Assembly (NCBI GenBank): GCA_026018925.1 | Contig: JAKSZU010000012.1 | Coordinates: forward strand, 43,501,218 to 43,565,217 | Source: Tupaia tana | Lineage: Eukaryota; Chordata; Mammalia; Scandentia; Tupaiidae | Reading direction: 5' to 3' | Length of the DNA: 64,000 bases | Part shown: positions 1-10,794 of the stretch, piece after piece | Layout: every line of letters starts with the position of its first letter | Position numbering within the stretch: the stretch's first letter is position 1 | Made by a program: the position numbers and the translations under genes | Notes under the pieces: generated by a model | What the model saw: only the letters and a program-made list of their open reading frames with translations | What the model was told of the DNA's origin: nothing | Database searches by the model: none

Positions 1-76
1 ACAAGAAAAGGAAAATTATTGATAACATGTATGATTAAGCCACTATGCAGTATATTCTATATGGGAAATCACATTT
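1..76 (+). mobile_element. L1 3' UTR end, left part (split copy)
   Basis: The sequence up to 'gggaaatcacatttt' matches L1 3' ends elsewhere in the window (36600-36700 and 51100-51200). The same copy resumes at 1153, so it was split by an insertion. The shared 15-base 'gggaaatcacatttt' at 63-77 and 1153-1167 is the target-site duplication of that insertion. Confidence 0.75.
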
Positions 77-811
77 TTTTTTTTTTTTACATTTAATCAT
101 TGCACCTCTTAACAGTGTATAACATGGTTTTTCCCAGCATGAATACAGTGCACATTAGTCAAGACAATGATTATACCATATACATTATCATCAACAGACA
201 ACTTTTCATTTTTGTGTCTATTAAGTGTGTTGTTTGTTCCCTGAATCCCTCCCTTCCGCCCTCTATTACTCATTCCCATTACCTCTCCCATACTGTCTCT
301 AGTATCTGCAGTTGCCATCTCTGCTATTGTATCTTCCAGTTCTTTCAGTTTCTTTTTTTTTTCTCCCAATTATCATCTCATATAGTTTTTAACAATAGGG
401 AGCATAGATTCTATTCAGGGTTGGATTAAGGGTGGGTCTCGTGCAGTTCCACAATTGTAGGTGAGTCTCCATGGAATATAGTTTCAGGAAAATGGTTCTG
501 GAAAGCAGAGGTGATTATCAGTTGATGCAGCACATCATTCATCTTGTGATTACCAGGAATGGTGGTGTGGGGATCTGCAGTGTGAGTCATCCTCGGGTAT
601 CTGACTTCCTTAAGAATCGTAGAGTAGTTCTTGTTTTACCCTGAGGTAATGCAGGGCTGGTAACCATCATCTTCTCACTGTCCATAGGCAGGGAAAATCC
701 TCCTATACAATATATTTCTCACTTGATTTAAGACAGCTAAAGTTTCTTTCTGTTGCTTATAGTTGCAAGTTCTTAATCCTAGTTTTCGGCTTCAGTTTGC
801 CGCCTGTGGCC

Positions 812-1027
812 GGCAGCCATGCGCAGTCCTGGGGCCACACGCAGGCCCGGCGGCCACGTGCAGGCCCAGGCCCGACGGCCACGCACAGGCCTGGTGGCCA
901 CGCTCCGGCCTGGCGGCCACGCTCCGGCCCGGAGGCCACACGCAGGCCCGGCGGCCGCGCGCAGGCCCAGCGGCCACGCGCAGGCCCGGAGTCCATGTGC
1001 AGGCCCGGCGGCCACGCGCAGGCCCGC
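812..1027 (-). repeat. 19-bp GC-rich minisatellite (VNTR)
   Basis: About 11 copies of a 19-base unit, on the minus strand close to 'gggcctgcgcgtggccgcc', with scattered substitutions and one partial unit of 7 bases. It is CpG-dense and contrasts sharply with the AT-rich surroundings. Long open frames appear in several phases only because it is GC-rich. Confidence 0.9.
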
Positions 1028-1029
1028 CA

Positions 1030-1152
1030 CACAGGGGCACGCAGGGAACAGAGCTCCAGCCTGCCGCGCCGGCCCGGCCCGCCACCGCCGCGCAGGGGCA
1101 CGCAGGGCGCAGAGCCCCGGCCCGCCGCACCGGCCCGGCCCGCCGCCGCGCC
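1030..1152 (-). repeat. Two copies of a ~61-bp GC-rich unit
   Basis: Two adjacent units both contain 'caggggcacgcaggg' followed by an 'agagc' block and a C/G-rich block on the plus strand. They form the 5' tip of the composite element and end exactly at the target-site duplication. Confidence 0.8.
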
Positions 1153-1240
1153 GGGAAATCACATTTTATATGCTGTGATGATAAGCAGTAAATGAATGTA
1201 AATTAATTAATTAATTAAAAATAAAAAATTTAAAAAAGAA
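1153..1240 (+). mobile_element. L1 3' end, right part with A/T-rich tail
   Basis: Continues the copy at 1-76: 'tatgctgtgatgataagcag' then 'aatgaatgtaaatt' and an A-rich tail, as at 36655-36705 and 37110-37166. Confidence 0.75.
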
Positions 1241-1284
1241 GTAGACAAATATAGGCATTGCAACTTCAAAAAAAAAAGGCCCTA

Positions 1285-1560
1285 TGGGACCAGCAGTTAG
1301 CTTAATGGCTATGTCGCTGGACTCCCACGTAGTCGACCGCGGTTCGAGTCCCGGACCCGGCGGCTTAAACTCACGCCGGGCGCGTGTGCGTGCGTGCCCA
1401 AGATCCCGAGAGGAGACTGGAGGAGAAGGGATTGCGGCGTGGCCATCCCCCCTGGGGGGTGATTTCCTGCTTTCTATCTCTCTGTCTCTCTCTGTCTGTC
1501 TGGCGAGCGCACGCGCCCTATAGCAAAAACCTCTCCAAAAAAAGAAAAAAAAAAAAAAAA
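1285..1560 (+). mobile_element. SINE-A (young, tRNA-derived)
   Basis: A near-consensus copy. The tRNA-like head has an A-box-like 'tagcttaatgg' and a perfect B box 'ggttcgagtcc'. A CpG-rich body, a pyrimidine-rich stretch and the tail 'ccctatagcaaaaacctctcc' plus A run follow. It is flanked by 'aaaaaaggccct' at about 1272-1283 and 1561-1572. Confidence 0.92.
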
Positions 1561-1573
1561 AAAAAAGGCCCTT

Positions 1574-1870
1574 TGTAGTTCTCTCTCTTCCCTTCTGCCA
1601 TGGGATTTATGAGGTCCAAGGACAGGAGAAGAGTGTAGAGTATAAGAGTGTCTCCCAGCTCCAGGAGAAAGAGGAAATCACCTTTTTGTTCTACATGGGT
1701 CTCCAGCTGATTGGATGGTGCCTGCCCTCATTGAGGATAGCTCTTTCTCTTTCAATCAACTCAAATACCAATATTTTCCAGAAGCACTGTCACAGATACA
1801 TTTAGAAATGATCCTTTAGCAGTTCTCTAGGAAGTCCTTAATCCAGTCAAGTTGACACCTAAAGTTAGCC
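1574..1870 (+). mobile_element. LTR fragment (ERVL/MaLR-type), 3' part
   Basis: Ends 'ccagtcaagttgacacctaaagttagccactgca', which closely parallels the end of the fuller copy at 14697-15186. Only the 3' portion is present and no internal retroviral sequence adjoins it. Confidence 0.55.
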
Positions 1871-2123
1871 ACTGCACATGACTTTAAATGCAAAAAGAAA
1901 AGATATAAGTAGAATTATCGATCTGTCAGTTTCCAAACATGGGAAAATAACCTGTTACAAACTTCATTAATCTCATTTCTCTAGGCATTCCCAGGGTCTC
2001 AAGTAGACCTGTGTTAAGAATCTCTTAGTTGCAAAGGACAGAAAGTTCAATGAAATAGCTAAAGCAAAGTGAGGAATTACTGGTTTGAGTGACAAGACTT
2101 GGAGTAGAAAACAGTACAGCTGT

Positions 2124-2370
2124 CGGGACCAGCAGTTAGTGTAATGGCTATGTCGCTGGACTCCCATGTTGTCGACTGCAGTTCGAGTCCCAGACCTGGT
2201 TGCTTAAACCCATGCCGGTTGTGTGTGCGTGTGTGCCCAAGATACCGAGAGGAGAATGGAGGAGAAGGGATTGCGGTGTGGCCATCTCCCCCAGGGGGGT
2301 GATTTCTCGCTTTCTGTCTCTCTGTCTCTGTCTTTCTGGTGAGCACACACGCCCTATAACAAAAAAAAAG
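2124..2370 (+). mobile_element. SINE-A
   Basis: Flanked by a perfect 16-base target-site duplication 'aaaacagtacagctgt' at 2108-2123 and 2371-2386. The body is a little older than the 1285 copy, with several CpG to TpG changes. Confidence 0.93.
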
Positions 2371-2386
2371 AAAACAGTACAGCTGT

Positions 2387-3550
2387 TAAGAGCTGCATGA
2401 CATTGGTTTCAAAATGTACTTACACTTACATTATCAGTGTAATCCTGTAGGCAGACACGAAAACCATTTCCATTTGGGAATGTTTAGATTTACCTAATGA
2501 TTGTAAATGTACCATACAGGGTTTTCTCTAAAGCAAAGTAATTAAAATTTGTGCCAGAATTTAACTTGAAAATATATATAACTTCACCTCTATTTAGAGT
2601 TGCAGTTTTGTCTGGTGACAGACAGTACTGGTAAACTCAATTATTTCAGATTAAAATTTTGCCACCTCAGAGTATATTCTTTCTAAGCGTAATGCCTAGG
2701 TGACATGAGAAGATAAAGGAGTCTGGCCTACTTTAACCCTTGCATCTTCTGTAGCACAAGTCATCCTCTCATGGTCTGTAATTGCAGGTCTATAGGCTAT
2801 TTGCTATGGTGGCTGTGGTTCTGGTCTGTTCCCAGAAGTGCGCTTATCATGTTCCACTAGGAGGCACTCTTCCCTTGAAACTCTTTCAACCCATCAGTTC
2901 TTAGCTTTAGCAATTCACTTGGCTTATTTAAGGCCTAAGAGGCTTGGGTTTGTTGTCATGTCCTTTTCAGCAAGTAGCCATCTTTATTCTGCTTGGGTCT
3001 TTACCTTTGTACAGGGGAATATCTAAACTGGAGTGCTGTCCTATTGACAAAGTTCAAGTTGGGAGTGGTATACAGGTTCTTTGCTCTCTCGGCTAATCAA
3101 CTTTAAGGAAGCAGTACCTAATCTATCTGTTACCTGAAATAGGTTATATGTTATTCTTTTATATGACAAATTATTTTCAGTAATAATCATGAAGTCAAAT
3201 AATCATAGCCAGAATCAGTAGACAGTGAAAAATTTCTTTTAATGAACTTTGAATACACACCATGTTAGTAAAACAATAAAAACAAATATTACAAAGCATA
3301 ACTATTGACCAAATAGTCTCTATTTTATCTTAGAGTTTGAACGTTGGTCTTTTGGTTATGGTCAGATATAATATTTGATATGAATAATCCAACAAGTGAA
3401 TTAAAAAAAAGGAACATCAGGAAAAGATATAATATTGGCAACTACTAAATTGTATCACTGACATAGTATTTTAGTCTATTAATCTACTTGTTAGTTTTTA
3501 AAGAGTAAGTAATTTTAAAACAATGAGTTTCTATTTAAAAACTTAATTTG
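2387..3550. other. No gene or clear repeat recognised
   Basis: AT-rich sequence with only short spurious frames. I see no SLC22A exon, RNA gene or clear transposon here. Confidence 0.5.
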
Positions 3551-3770
3551 GACCAGCACAATAGCACAGTGATTGAGTGCTGTATAAAGGAATATGGATT
3601 CCACATGGCCAACCAGCATTCAAGTCTCTGATCCAGTGGTTTCAAAAATAGGCCAGGCATGCACATGCATTGGAGGAAAAAGGATTACACATGATCAGGC
3701 CTCTTTGACAGTGGTGGAGGACTTTTCTGTTTCTCTCTTGCATATGTTCTCTGGCATAAAAATATGACTC
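3551..3770 (+). mobile_element. Old tRNA-derived SINE (SINE-C type)
   Basis: Starts 'gaccagcacaatagcacagtg', has a decayed B box and ends in pyrimidines then 'ctctggcata'. It resembles the copy at 52433 more than SINE-A or SINE-B. Confidence 0.6.
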
Positions 3771-3774
3771 CTTT

Positions 3775-5790
3775 TATAAAGTTTTAATTTATTTATTAAT
3801 ATTCATTCACTGATATAGTATACAAAATGAAATTTTTTATATAGAAAACATTGTATATTGATTGGCTCAATCAAGGAAATTATCATACATGTTATCATCA
3901 ACAAATAATTTTTCTATTTCTTGTTTCTTATATATTTTGCTTCCTTCCTGCTTGATTCCCTACCTCTTACCCTCTACCAATCCTCTACCTCTTCCCACAC
4001 TGTCTCTGGTATCTACAGTTGTTTTCCATGCCTTTTTATTTTCAAATTTTGTTGATTCACTAAAGCTCTTAATGAATTTTAAAACTTTCAATAGCAAGCA
4101 CAGCTGTTATATACATATCTATGAACACATGTCTGAATTTAAGTGTAAACCTCAGTGAGTAATGTGAACATACTATAATGTGGCACCTAGCTGGGGCTAT
4201 ATAGTTTACTGCAGTCATTAAATAGGTATTAGTAGGTATTTTTAAATGAATTTTTTAATTTCAAGAAAAACAGTTTTAGTTTTAATAGATCAAAATAAAA
4301 AAATGTTAAAACTTAAAGCCAGGAAAAAGGTTAGAATTCAGTTCAAATAGTAGGTAGATGAACCTATCAATAGTCCAAGAGAAGACAAAAATCCTTAAAT
4401 ATGGAGATCAAAGCATCAAAGAAAATCAGTAATGCTTTAGTCTAAAGTAAAAAAAAATTCTATTTCAATAGATTGGCCTCATGTAATTAATCTCTCTTCT
4501 ATTGAATTTGGATTGTTGCTGTGGTCTGATCTTTCCGTTTAAACTCTGGAAATAAACATTAAACTCTGGACTTGTCTCTACAATTAGGCTGGCCATTCTC
4601 TAAGTTGTTTTTTGTACTCTTATTTCTGTGTGTCTGACTTTAGTTTTCCTGGTATAGCACTCCCTTCAACACTTCTTGGAGAGCTAATCTGGTGTTGGTA
4701 AATTTTTTCAGGTTTTGTTTATCTGAGAAAGTTTTTTTTTAATCTTTTTTTACCATATGAAAGATAACCTTGCAGGGTATAGTATTCTTGGTTGAAATGG
4801 TTTTTCACTTAACACTTTGAATATATTTTCCCATTCTTTCCTTGCTTGCACTGTTTCTGATGGGAAGTCTGACGTGCCTGATGGGATATCCTTTGGAAGT
4901 AACTTGACGTTTCTTTCTTGCCAAATTTAATATCTTGTCTCTGTCTGTGGTTTTGATCAGTCTGGCTATGACATGCCTTGGGGAAGATCTTCTTGGGTTG
5001 AATATATGTGGGGTCCTTTGTATTTCTTGGGTTAGATATTTGAGTGCCTCTCTAGGTTTAGAAAGTTTTCTTCCAGGATTTCATGGAATAGATTATCAAT
5101 GCCCTTATTAGTTTCTTCACCTTGTGGGATACTGATGATCCTTATGATTGGGCATTTAATAGTTTCTAGTATTACTTGTATGTTATTCTAAGTTTTGGGG
5201 GTAATTTTCTCAAACTTTTTGGTGAAATTTTCTAGGTCAGAGGTTCTATCTTCTACATCTGAGATTCAGTCTTCTGCATGATCTAATCTACTTTTGATAT
5301 TTTCAAGGGAGGTTTTAATTTCCTGTATTACAGCTTTCATCTCTAACAGTTCTGTTTGATTCTTTTTTATGATATGCATCTCCTCTTTCAGATGGTGCAA
5401 GAACTTCCTCACCTCCTAGAATTCATTGTCTCTTTTCTCTGCATTTTCTGGAGTTTGTTGTCTGTCTTTTCCTGTATCTCTGCTAGCTTTGTCACTATGA
5501 ATATTTAAAATTCTTTACATGACATTTCCATGACTTCCCTTGTATTCTTTGTGGAGGAAGAGGAGTTATTATTTTCCCTTAGAGGAGAGATATTTTCTTG
5601 GTTTCTCATATTTCTTGTGCCTCTGTGGTGGTTTCTGGTTGTCCGGTGGTTTATACATTTTTTTCCTGGCTCCTGGCTAGATGGGGGGTGGGGGTGGGGC
5701 AGGAGGGTGAAGTATGAGCAGAAGGTCTTTGGTGGTCCTAATCCAATTATGGCACCTTTTGAAGTACTACAGTTATCTTAATACTTTAGG
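3775..5790 (-). mobile_element. Old ORF1-only L1 (HAL1-like), antisense
   Basis: Read on the minus strand, a decayed L1 ORF1 (about 5660 down to 4620) runs straight into a 3' UTR that ends near 3780. No ORF2 lies between them. The 3' UTR shares landmarks with the young element at 34702-37166: 'ttcctggctttaag', 'aatgactgcagta' and 'gtgttcat'. Stops and indels interrupt ORF1. It has a single 3'-end module, whereas the young element has two. A two-ORF L1 that lost ORF2 in this copy alone is possible, but the shared junction argues for a family. Confidence 0.7.
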
Positions 5791-5799
5791 TACTATTTT

Positions 5800-6057
5800 A
5801 TTTCTGTAATTTTTTGGGAGATTTTTGCTATAGGGTGTATGCACTCGCCAGAGAAACAAAGAGAGACAAAGAGACAGAAAGTAAAAAATCACCTTCCAGG
5901 GGGGGAGGTCATGCTGCAGCCCCTTCTCCTCCATTCTCCTCTTAGGATTTTGGGTAACAAATGCACCTAGCATGGGTTTCAAGCTGCCAGGTCTGGGACT
6001 TGAACCACATTCAGCTATGTGGGACTCCACCACCTTAACCACTATGCCTCCTGCTGA
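5800..6057 (-). mobile_element. SINE-A, decayed
   Basis: Tail-first on the plus strand ('gagatttttgctatagggtg') and ending at 'cctgctgattcc'. It sits at the 5' side of the old ORF1-only L1. Confidence 0.8.
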
Positions 6058-6059
6058 TT

Positions 6060-6810
6060 CCTACTTCTGTACTTTTAATTACAAAATTATACACATATTA
6101 GGGTTACTGTGTGATTTTTCAATACATGAATATAATGTATGATGATAAAATCAGAGTAATTAGCAAATCCATCATCTCAAGCATTTACTATTACTTTGTG
6201 TTGAAAATATTCTGAATCCTCTCTTTGCAGCTAGCAGATGGTATGGTAGTTAAGGCTGTGGATTCCCAAATGGCCAAGGATGATTCAAAGCCTAGACCCA
6301 GCGCTGGGTGTGTATGTATGTGTGCCCAAAATCCCAAAAGGAGAAATGGAGAAGACGGGATTGCAGCATGGCCATTCCTCTTGAGGGGTGATTCTTCGCT
6401 TTTCCTCTCTCTGTCTCTTTCTGACAAGCACACACGCCCTATGGCAAAAACAAACAAAAAATTCTCTCCTCTAGTTATTTTGAAATATACAAGAAATCAC
6501 AGTTAACTGAAGTTACTTTATTGTGGTATAGAAGAATAGAACTAATTTTTCCTATCTGTATATAATTTTCTGTTTGTTAATCAAAACCTTCCTGTCCTTC
6601 CCTCATCCTACCCACTCTAATAACCACTATCCTACTCTTTACTTCCATGAAGTCAACTTTTTTGTTTTCCACATATGAGTGAAAATGAGTCATTTTTCAT
6701 CTTCTATGTCTGGCTTATTTCACTTAATGTAATGACCCCCACCTCATCCATGTTGTGTGAATGACAGTATTTTACTGTTTTTAGTAGATAAGTAGCATTC
6801 TGTTGTATTT
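6060..6810 (-). mobile_element. L1 3' region, antisense, split by a SINE
   Basis: 6060-6221 and 6466-6800 read as antisense L1 tail sequence, with landmarks such as 'ccacatatgagtgaaaatgag' and 'cttatttcacttaatgtaatg' (the end of ORF2 and beyond). A SINE occupies 6222-6465. Confidence 0.65.
6222..6465 (+). mobile_element. SINE-A, older variant
   Basis: Head 'gcagatggtatggtagttaagg' is intermediate between SINE-A and SINE-B heads. The body and tail ('cacacgccctatggcaaaaa') are of the A type. Confidence 0.8.
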
Positions 6811-6811
6811 G

Positions 6812-7195
6812 AGGGCACTTCAAAAGTTTGTGGAGGGACCAGCAGTTGGCGTAGTGGCTATGTCGCTGGACTCCCATGTAGTTGACTGCAGTTTGAGTCC
6901 TGGACCTGGTGGCTTAAGCTCACGCTGGGGACGTGTGCGTGCGTGCCTAAGATCCCAAGAAGAGAATGGAGGAGAAGGGATTGTGGCGTGGCCATCCCCC
7001 CTGGGGGGTGATTTCTCACTTTCTGTCTATCACTCTCTGTCTTCCTGGCAAGTACACGCCCCTGTAACAGAAAACTTCTCCCCCCAAAAAAATTGTTGAA
7101 AAGTGAAATTAAAAAATGAGTTTATTTTGGTGCAAGAAATTTCAAAAGCCATGCACAGTGCTTTTCATAATATGCATTTCCATGAACTTTTTAAA
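6812..7195. mobile_element. Small DNA-transposon-like element, split by SINE-A
   Basis: Outer ends look like imperfect inverted repeats: 'gggcacttcaaaagtttgtg' at 6814 and the complement of 'catgaactttttaaagacc' near 7190. A SINE-A occupies 6836-7092, so the original element was about 125 bp. No transposase is present. Family assignment is uncertain. Confidence 0.4.
6836..7092 (+). mobile_element. SINE-A
   Basis: Head 'gggaccagcagttggcgtag', full body, tail 'cccctgtaacagaaaacttc'. Inserted into the small inverted-repeat element. Confidence 0.9.
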
Positions 7196-7295
7196 GACCA
7201 CCACTTACACACGTACATATATACCTACCACATTTTTAAATCCATTAATCTGCTAGTGAACATTTAAATTAATGATCTTTTTTTTAAAAAAAGAA

Positions 7296-7458
7296 TTACT
7301 TAAATAAATAAGTTTATTTATTTGCTTAATTTGACCAGAGAGGGGAGAGAGATAGAGAGAAAAAGTGAGAAAGGAAGCTACCAGGTCCAGGACTTGAAAC
7401 ACGGTCAACCATGTGGGAGTCCAGTGTTCTCAACCAACACACCCCCTGTCAGCCCCTT
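7296..7458 (-). mobile_element. SINE-B
   Basis: A/T tail ('aaataaataagtttattt') then 'aatttgaccagagagg', a purine tract and a degenerate tRNA-like head ending in 'ccctgtcagcccc'. The complement gives the usual head-body-tail order. Confidence 0.8.
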
Positions 7459-7499
7459 AAATTGATTCTCATTGTGGTTATTGTTAATAGTAAACATTA

Positions 7500-7970
7500 G
7501 ACTACTGCTATCTTTATGAGATACTGATTTTCTTTGATGATATACCTACTATCATCTACTACTGATGGCCCCTCTGTCAAGATTTTGAATCGATATTTTA
7601 TATATGTGCATGACATGATATTTGGTTACTGACCTATATAAATAACTTCTTTCCTTACTTACGGTGAAAAATAAGGAAACAACTTATCTGAGGTATTTTA
7701 ACCTAGTCATGCTCTTGAAACTTTCGATATGTAGAATGTAATCTTGACAAAATAGAGATTTGGACTGGTGTGGTCCCTGCCATATTTCCAGGATAAAACA
7801 GAACCTGGCACCTATAGGCACTCGGTAAATATACTATGAATAAAAGATTGTATGAGTGAATGAATAAAGAAATGGACCTCTCTATACTCTGTTTGCATGG
7901 TTACTAATCTTTCTTTTTATTGATCTTATCCCCTGGAAAAAGACCCACAGAATTCTAATTCTTTTTTTTT
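7500..7970. other. Segment paralogous to 54000-54370 (contains MIR/L2-like end)
   Basis: The core has the classic 'cctggcac...aataaa...gaatgaataaa' tail of MIR/L2 elements. Similarity to the region near SLC22A exon 5 extends past that tail ('gttactaatctttc' against 'gttcactaaccctttc', then 'gacccac' against 'gacccaa'). The orientation is the same in both. Confidence 0.45.
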
Positions 7971-8159
7971 GGGGGGGGGCAGTCAAATCAAGGATATTAT
8001 CACATACATAATTTTCGATAGGAAATTTTACATTCTAGAGTTTGTTGTTTCTTCCCTTTAACACACAAAGAATTTTAACTGAGAAGTAATAACTTAGTAT
8101 CTATATCTATATCATCTATATCTATATCCATCTACATTTGTATCTATAAAATGAAGTCA

Positions 8160-8433
8160 GTATGTTGAAGACATTCATTGCAGCCCTATTCACAATAGCT
8201 AAGATTTGGAATCAACCTAAATAACCATCAAGGGATGGGTAGATAAAGAAAATGTGGCATTAAATACATGACAGAGTATTAAGTTATAAGAAAGAATGAA
8301 AACTTGTCATTTGAGGCAACATAGATGACCCTGGAGGACATTATATTAAGTGAAATAAGCTAGGCAAAGAACAACAACAACAAAAATACTGCATATTCTC
8401 ACTCATGCATGGAAGCTAAAAAAGTTGATCTTG
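8160..8433 (+). mobile_element. L1 ORF2 C-terminal/3' fragment
   Basis: Landmarks are 'attcacaatagctaagatttgg', 'tcatttgaggcaacatagatg' and 'ctcactcatgcatggaagct'. It abuts the 5' end of another L1 at about 8434. Confidence 0.75.
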
Positions 8434-8511
8434 GCAGATCAAGATGGTCAACTGAAAACACTCACCGTGTCATCTCTTTTGGAAGAAAGGCTTCAAAAGT
8501 TAAATATATGC

Positions 8512-8781
8512 TGGAACCAGCAGTTAGCGTAATGGCTATGTCGCTGGACTCCCACGTAGTCGACCGCGGTTCGCGTCCCGGACCCGGTGGCTTAAAACTC
8601 ACGCCAGGCCCGTGTGCGTGCATGCCGAAGATCCCTAGAGGAGAATGGAGGAGAAGGGATTGCGGCGTGACCATCCCCCCTGGGGGGTGATTTCTTGCTT
8701 TCTGTCTCTATGTCTCTCTCTGTCTGTCTGGCGAGCGCACGCGCCCTATAGCGAAAAAAAAAAACCTCTCCAAAAAAAAAA
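8512..8781 (+). mobile_element. SINE-A (young)
   Basis: Near-consensus CpG-rich copy inside the L1 5' UTR. Target-site duplication 'aaaagttaaatatatgc' at 8495-8511 and 8782-8798. Confidence 0.93.
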
Positions 8782-10521
8782 AAAAGTTAAATATATGCCT
8801 ACATTTCCAGCAGAGGAGTAAAATGAGGTTGATAAAGTGAAAGAAAAAGAATGGAAGTTCTACTTGGAAAGTAAAGAGGAAATCAATTTCCTGAATTTGG
8901 CAAGGCTATGGAGCTCTCCCTTGCCACGGCAGAGTAGATGAGAGGCACTCTTTTCCAAAAACTTCAAACTTAAGAGTTCCACCTTGGATCCCAGCACTTT
9001 CAACTTGTGGAAGAACAACAAAATTGGCACGGACCTAAAATACATTGTACGGAAGTTCACAGATACACCACTTTAGTAAAAACATCATATCTCCAGTTCT
9101 ACCCCCAACCCAAGCCACAAGAGCTTGCCACCATCCAGGTCCAGGTGAAGCTCCAGTTAGGATCAGGACCAGGCAATCTCACAGTCTCCACAGCCTTGTA
9201 GGAGCAGATGGCACAACACAGAGGAAAATCCCCTGTGATTTGGAAAAATGTGGTAAATATCCCCATAGTCTGAAACCAACTGGTCACCTCTCATACTAGA
9301 GACGAAGAACTCTGTATCCTCCCCAACTCCCCGCCCCGAATGTGGTGTATGAGAGCACCCCCTCACAAAAGAGTCTGAAGAATCTGGGCATTTCTCCCTA
9401 TCTGGTAGGCAGGGCAGTACTGCACTCTGCCTCCACTCAGATGCAAGTTCTTGGGAGTGACTATCTGCCTCAATTGAGGCCACCTACAGGTCTTCTGGAC
9501 CTCCTTGCAGTGTAAGTATAGGCAAAGGAAAGGAGAGATACACCTGACAGAAAAGAGTACACTGGAAATCTCCACCTTCAGGGAAGAGGGGGAAGATGAG
9601 GCACTGCCCCAGACTACTTCCTGATTCTGGAGGACATGATCCAATCACTTAACTCCTAGCATGAGTCTGTTCAACTCTGATCAGCCTCCGTCACTCTCCA
9701 GGCTCTATAGGAATCCCTCTGGTGAGGACCTCACAGGTAGGTTTGTTTCTGGCCTTTTGGATGATATTCCCAGGGATACATTCAGACACAAAGGGTCACT
9801 GCCTCTAGGCATCCCACACAGGCACACAGTGGTGATTTCTTGTGTGTCACAGAAAGATTTACCTCTGGTTCCTCCTGGCTGACCTTGCCAGAGAGTTGCC
9901 CTGCTGCCAGAAATTAGAAACAGGGTACATAAGCCTAACTTGAAGCTGAAAGGTGTAGCTGGCCCCTGGTTCATCTTCCTAGGGGCACATTCTAACCTTG
10001 AGAATGCTCTGGCCTCACAAACAGGCTGCTCAGGACCCATGTTTTGGGTTTCATAGATAGGTTTGCCTCCGGCCTGCCTGGACCACATTACCAGGGCTGT
10101 GCTTGGGTCTGGAGAGTTGTTCCACTTACAGGTTTCATAGACAAGCTACGCAAGCCCTACTCCAATCTGAAAAATGTGACTGGCTTCTAGTTCATCCTGG
10201 GCCACATTGTCCGGGGCACATGGCATTATGGAATCTACTCTATAAATCAGGAAGAAGTGAGTACTTTACCAGATGCCTAAAACTCAGTGTACCAACAACA
10301 TAAATATGAAAAAACAAGGAAATATCTCTCCCCCAAAGGAACACAGTAACTCCTCAACAACAATGGACAAAATACAGGAAATTATAGAAATGTTGAAACA
10401 GAAATTAAGGATATTGATCATAACAACATGCAATGAGATGCAAGAGAAAACAAACAATTCCATGAGATGAGAAAATCATTCCATGACCTGAATAAGAAAT
10501 TCTGTAAAAAGATAGACATCT

Positions 10522-10786
10522 TTTTTTTTTTTTTGAGAGGTTTTTGCTATAGGCTACATGCACTTGCCAGAAAGACAGAGAGAGACAGAGAGACAGAAAG
10601 CAAGAAATCACCCCCAAGGGGCGATGGCCATGCCACAATCCCTTCTCCTGTATTCTTCTTTCAGGATCTTGGGCATGCACGCACATACACCCAGCATGAG
10701 TTTAAGCTACCAGGTCTGGGACTTGAACCACAGTTGACTACATGGGCATCCAGCGACATAACCATTATGCCAATACTGGTCCCAAC
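10522..10786 (-). mobile_element. SINE-A in the poly-T end of the CYCS pseudogene
   Basis: Full antisense copy from 'gagaggtttttgctatagg' to 'ccaatactggtccc'. 'acatcttttttt' occurs on both sides. It therefore inserted after the CYCS copy. Confidence 0.85.
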
Positions 10787-10794
10787 ATCTTTTT

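Larger units (their letters stand above)
78..1152 (-). mobile_element. Composite non-autonomous retroelement (GC-rich VNTR + L1 3' UTR-like + poly-A)
   Basis: This unit of about 1.07 kb lies antisense in an L1 3' end. It has a poly-A tail (T run at 78-88 on the plus strand) and a 15-base target-site duplication. Read on the minus strand it has four parts: two GC-rich repeats of about 61 bp, a 19-bp GC-rich minisatellite, roughly 300 bp I do not recognise, and about 400 bp resembling the L1 3' UTRs of this genome. It has no meaningful coding frame. The architecture resembles hominoid SVA elements but the sequence does not. It could instead be an L1 with a GC-rich monomer promoter that lost both ORFs. 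TSD plus poly-A make L1-machinery retrotransposition nearly certain; the family is unknown to me. Confidence 0.75.

Noticed and set aside
757..1195. Five overlapping long frames on both strands, rich in Pro/Arg/Gly/Ala
   Set aside because: They are produced by the 19-bp GC-rich minisatellite in every phase; no domain or codon signal, and they lie inside a retroelement.
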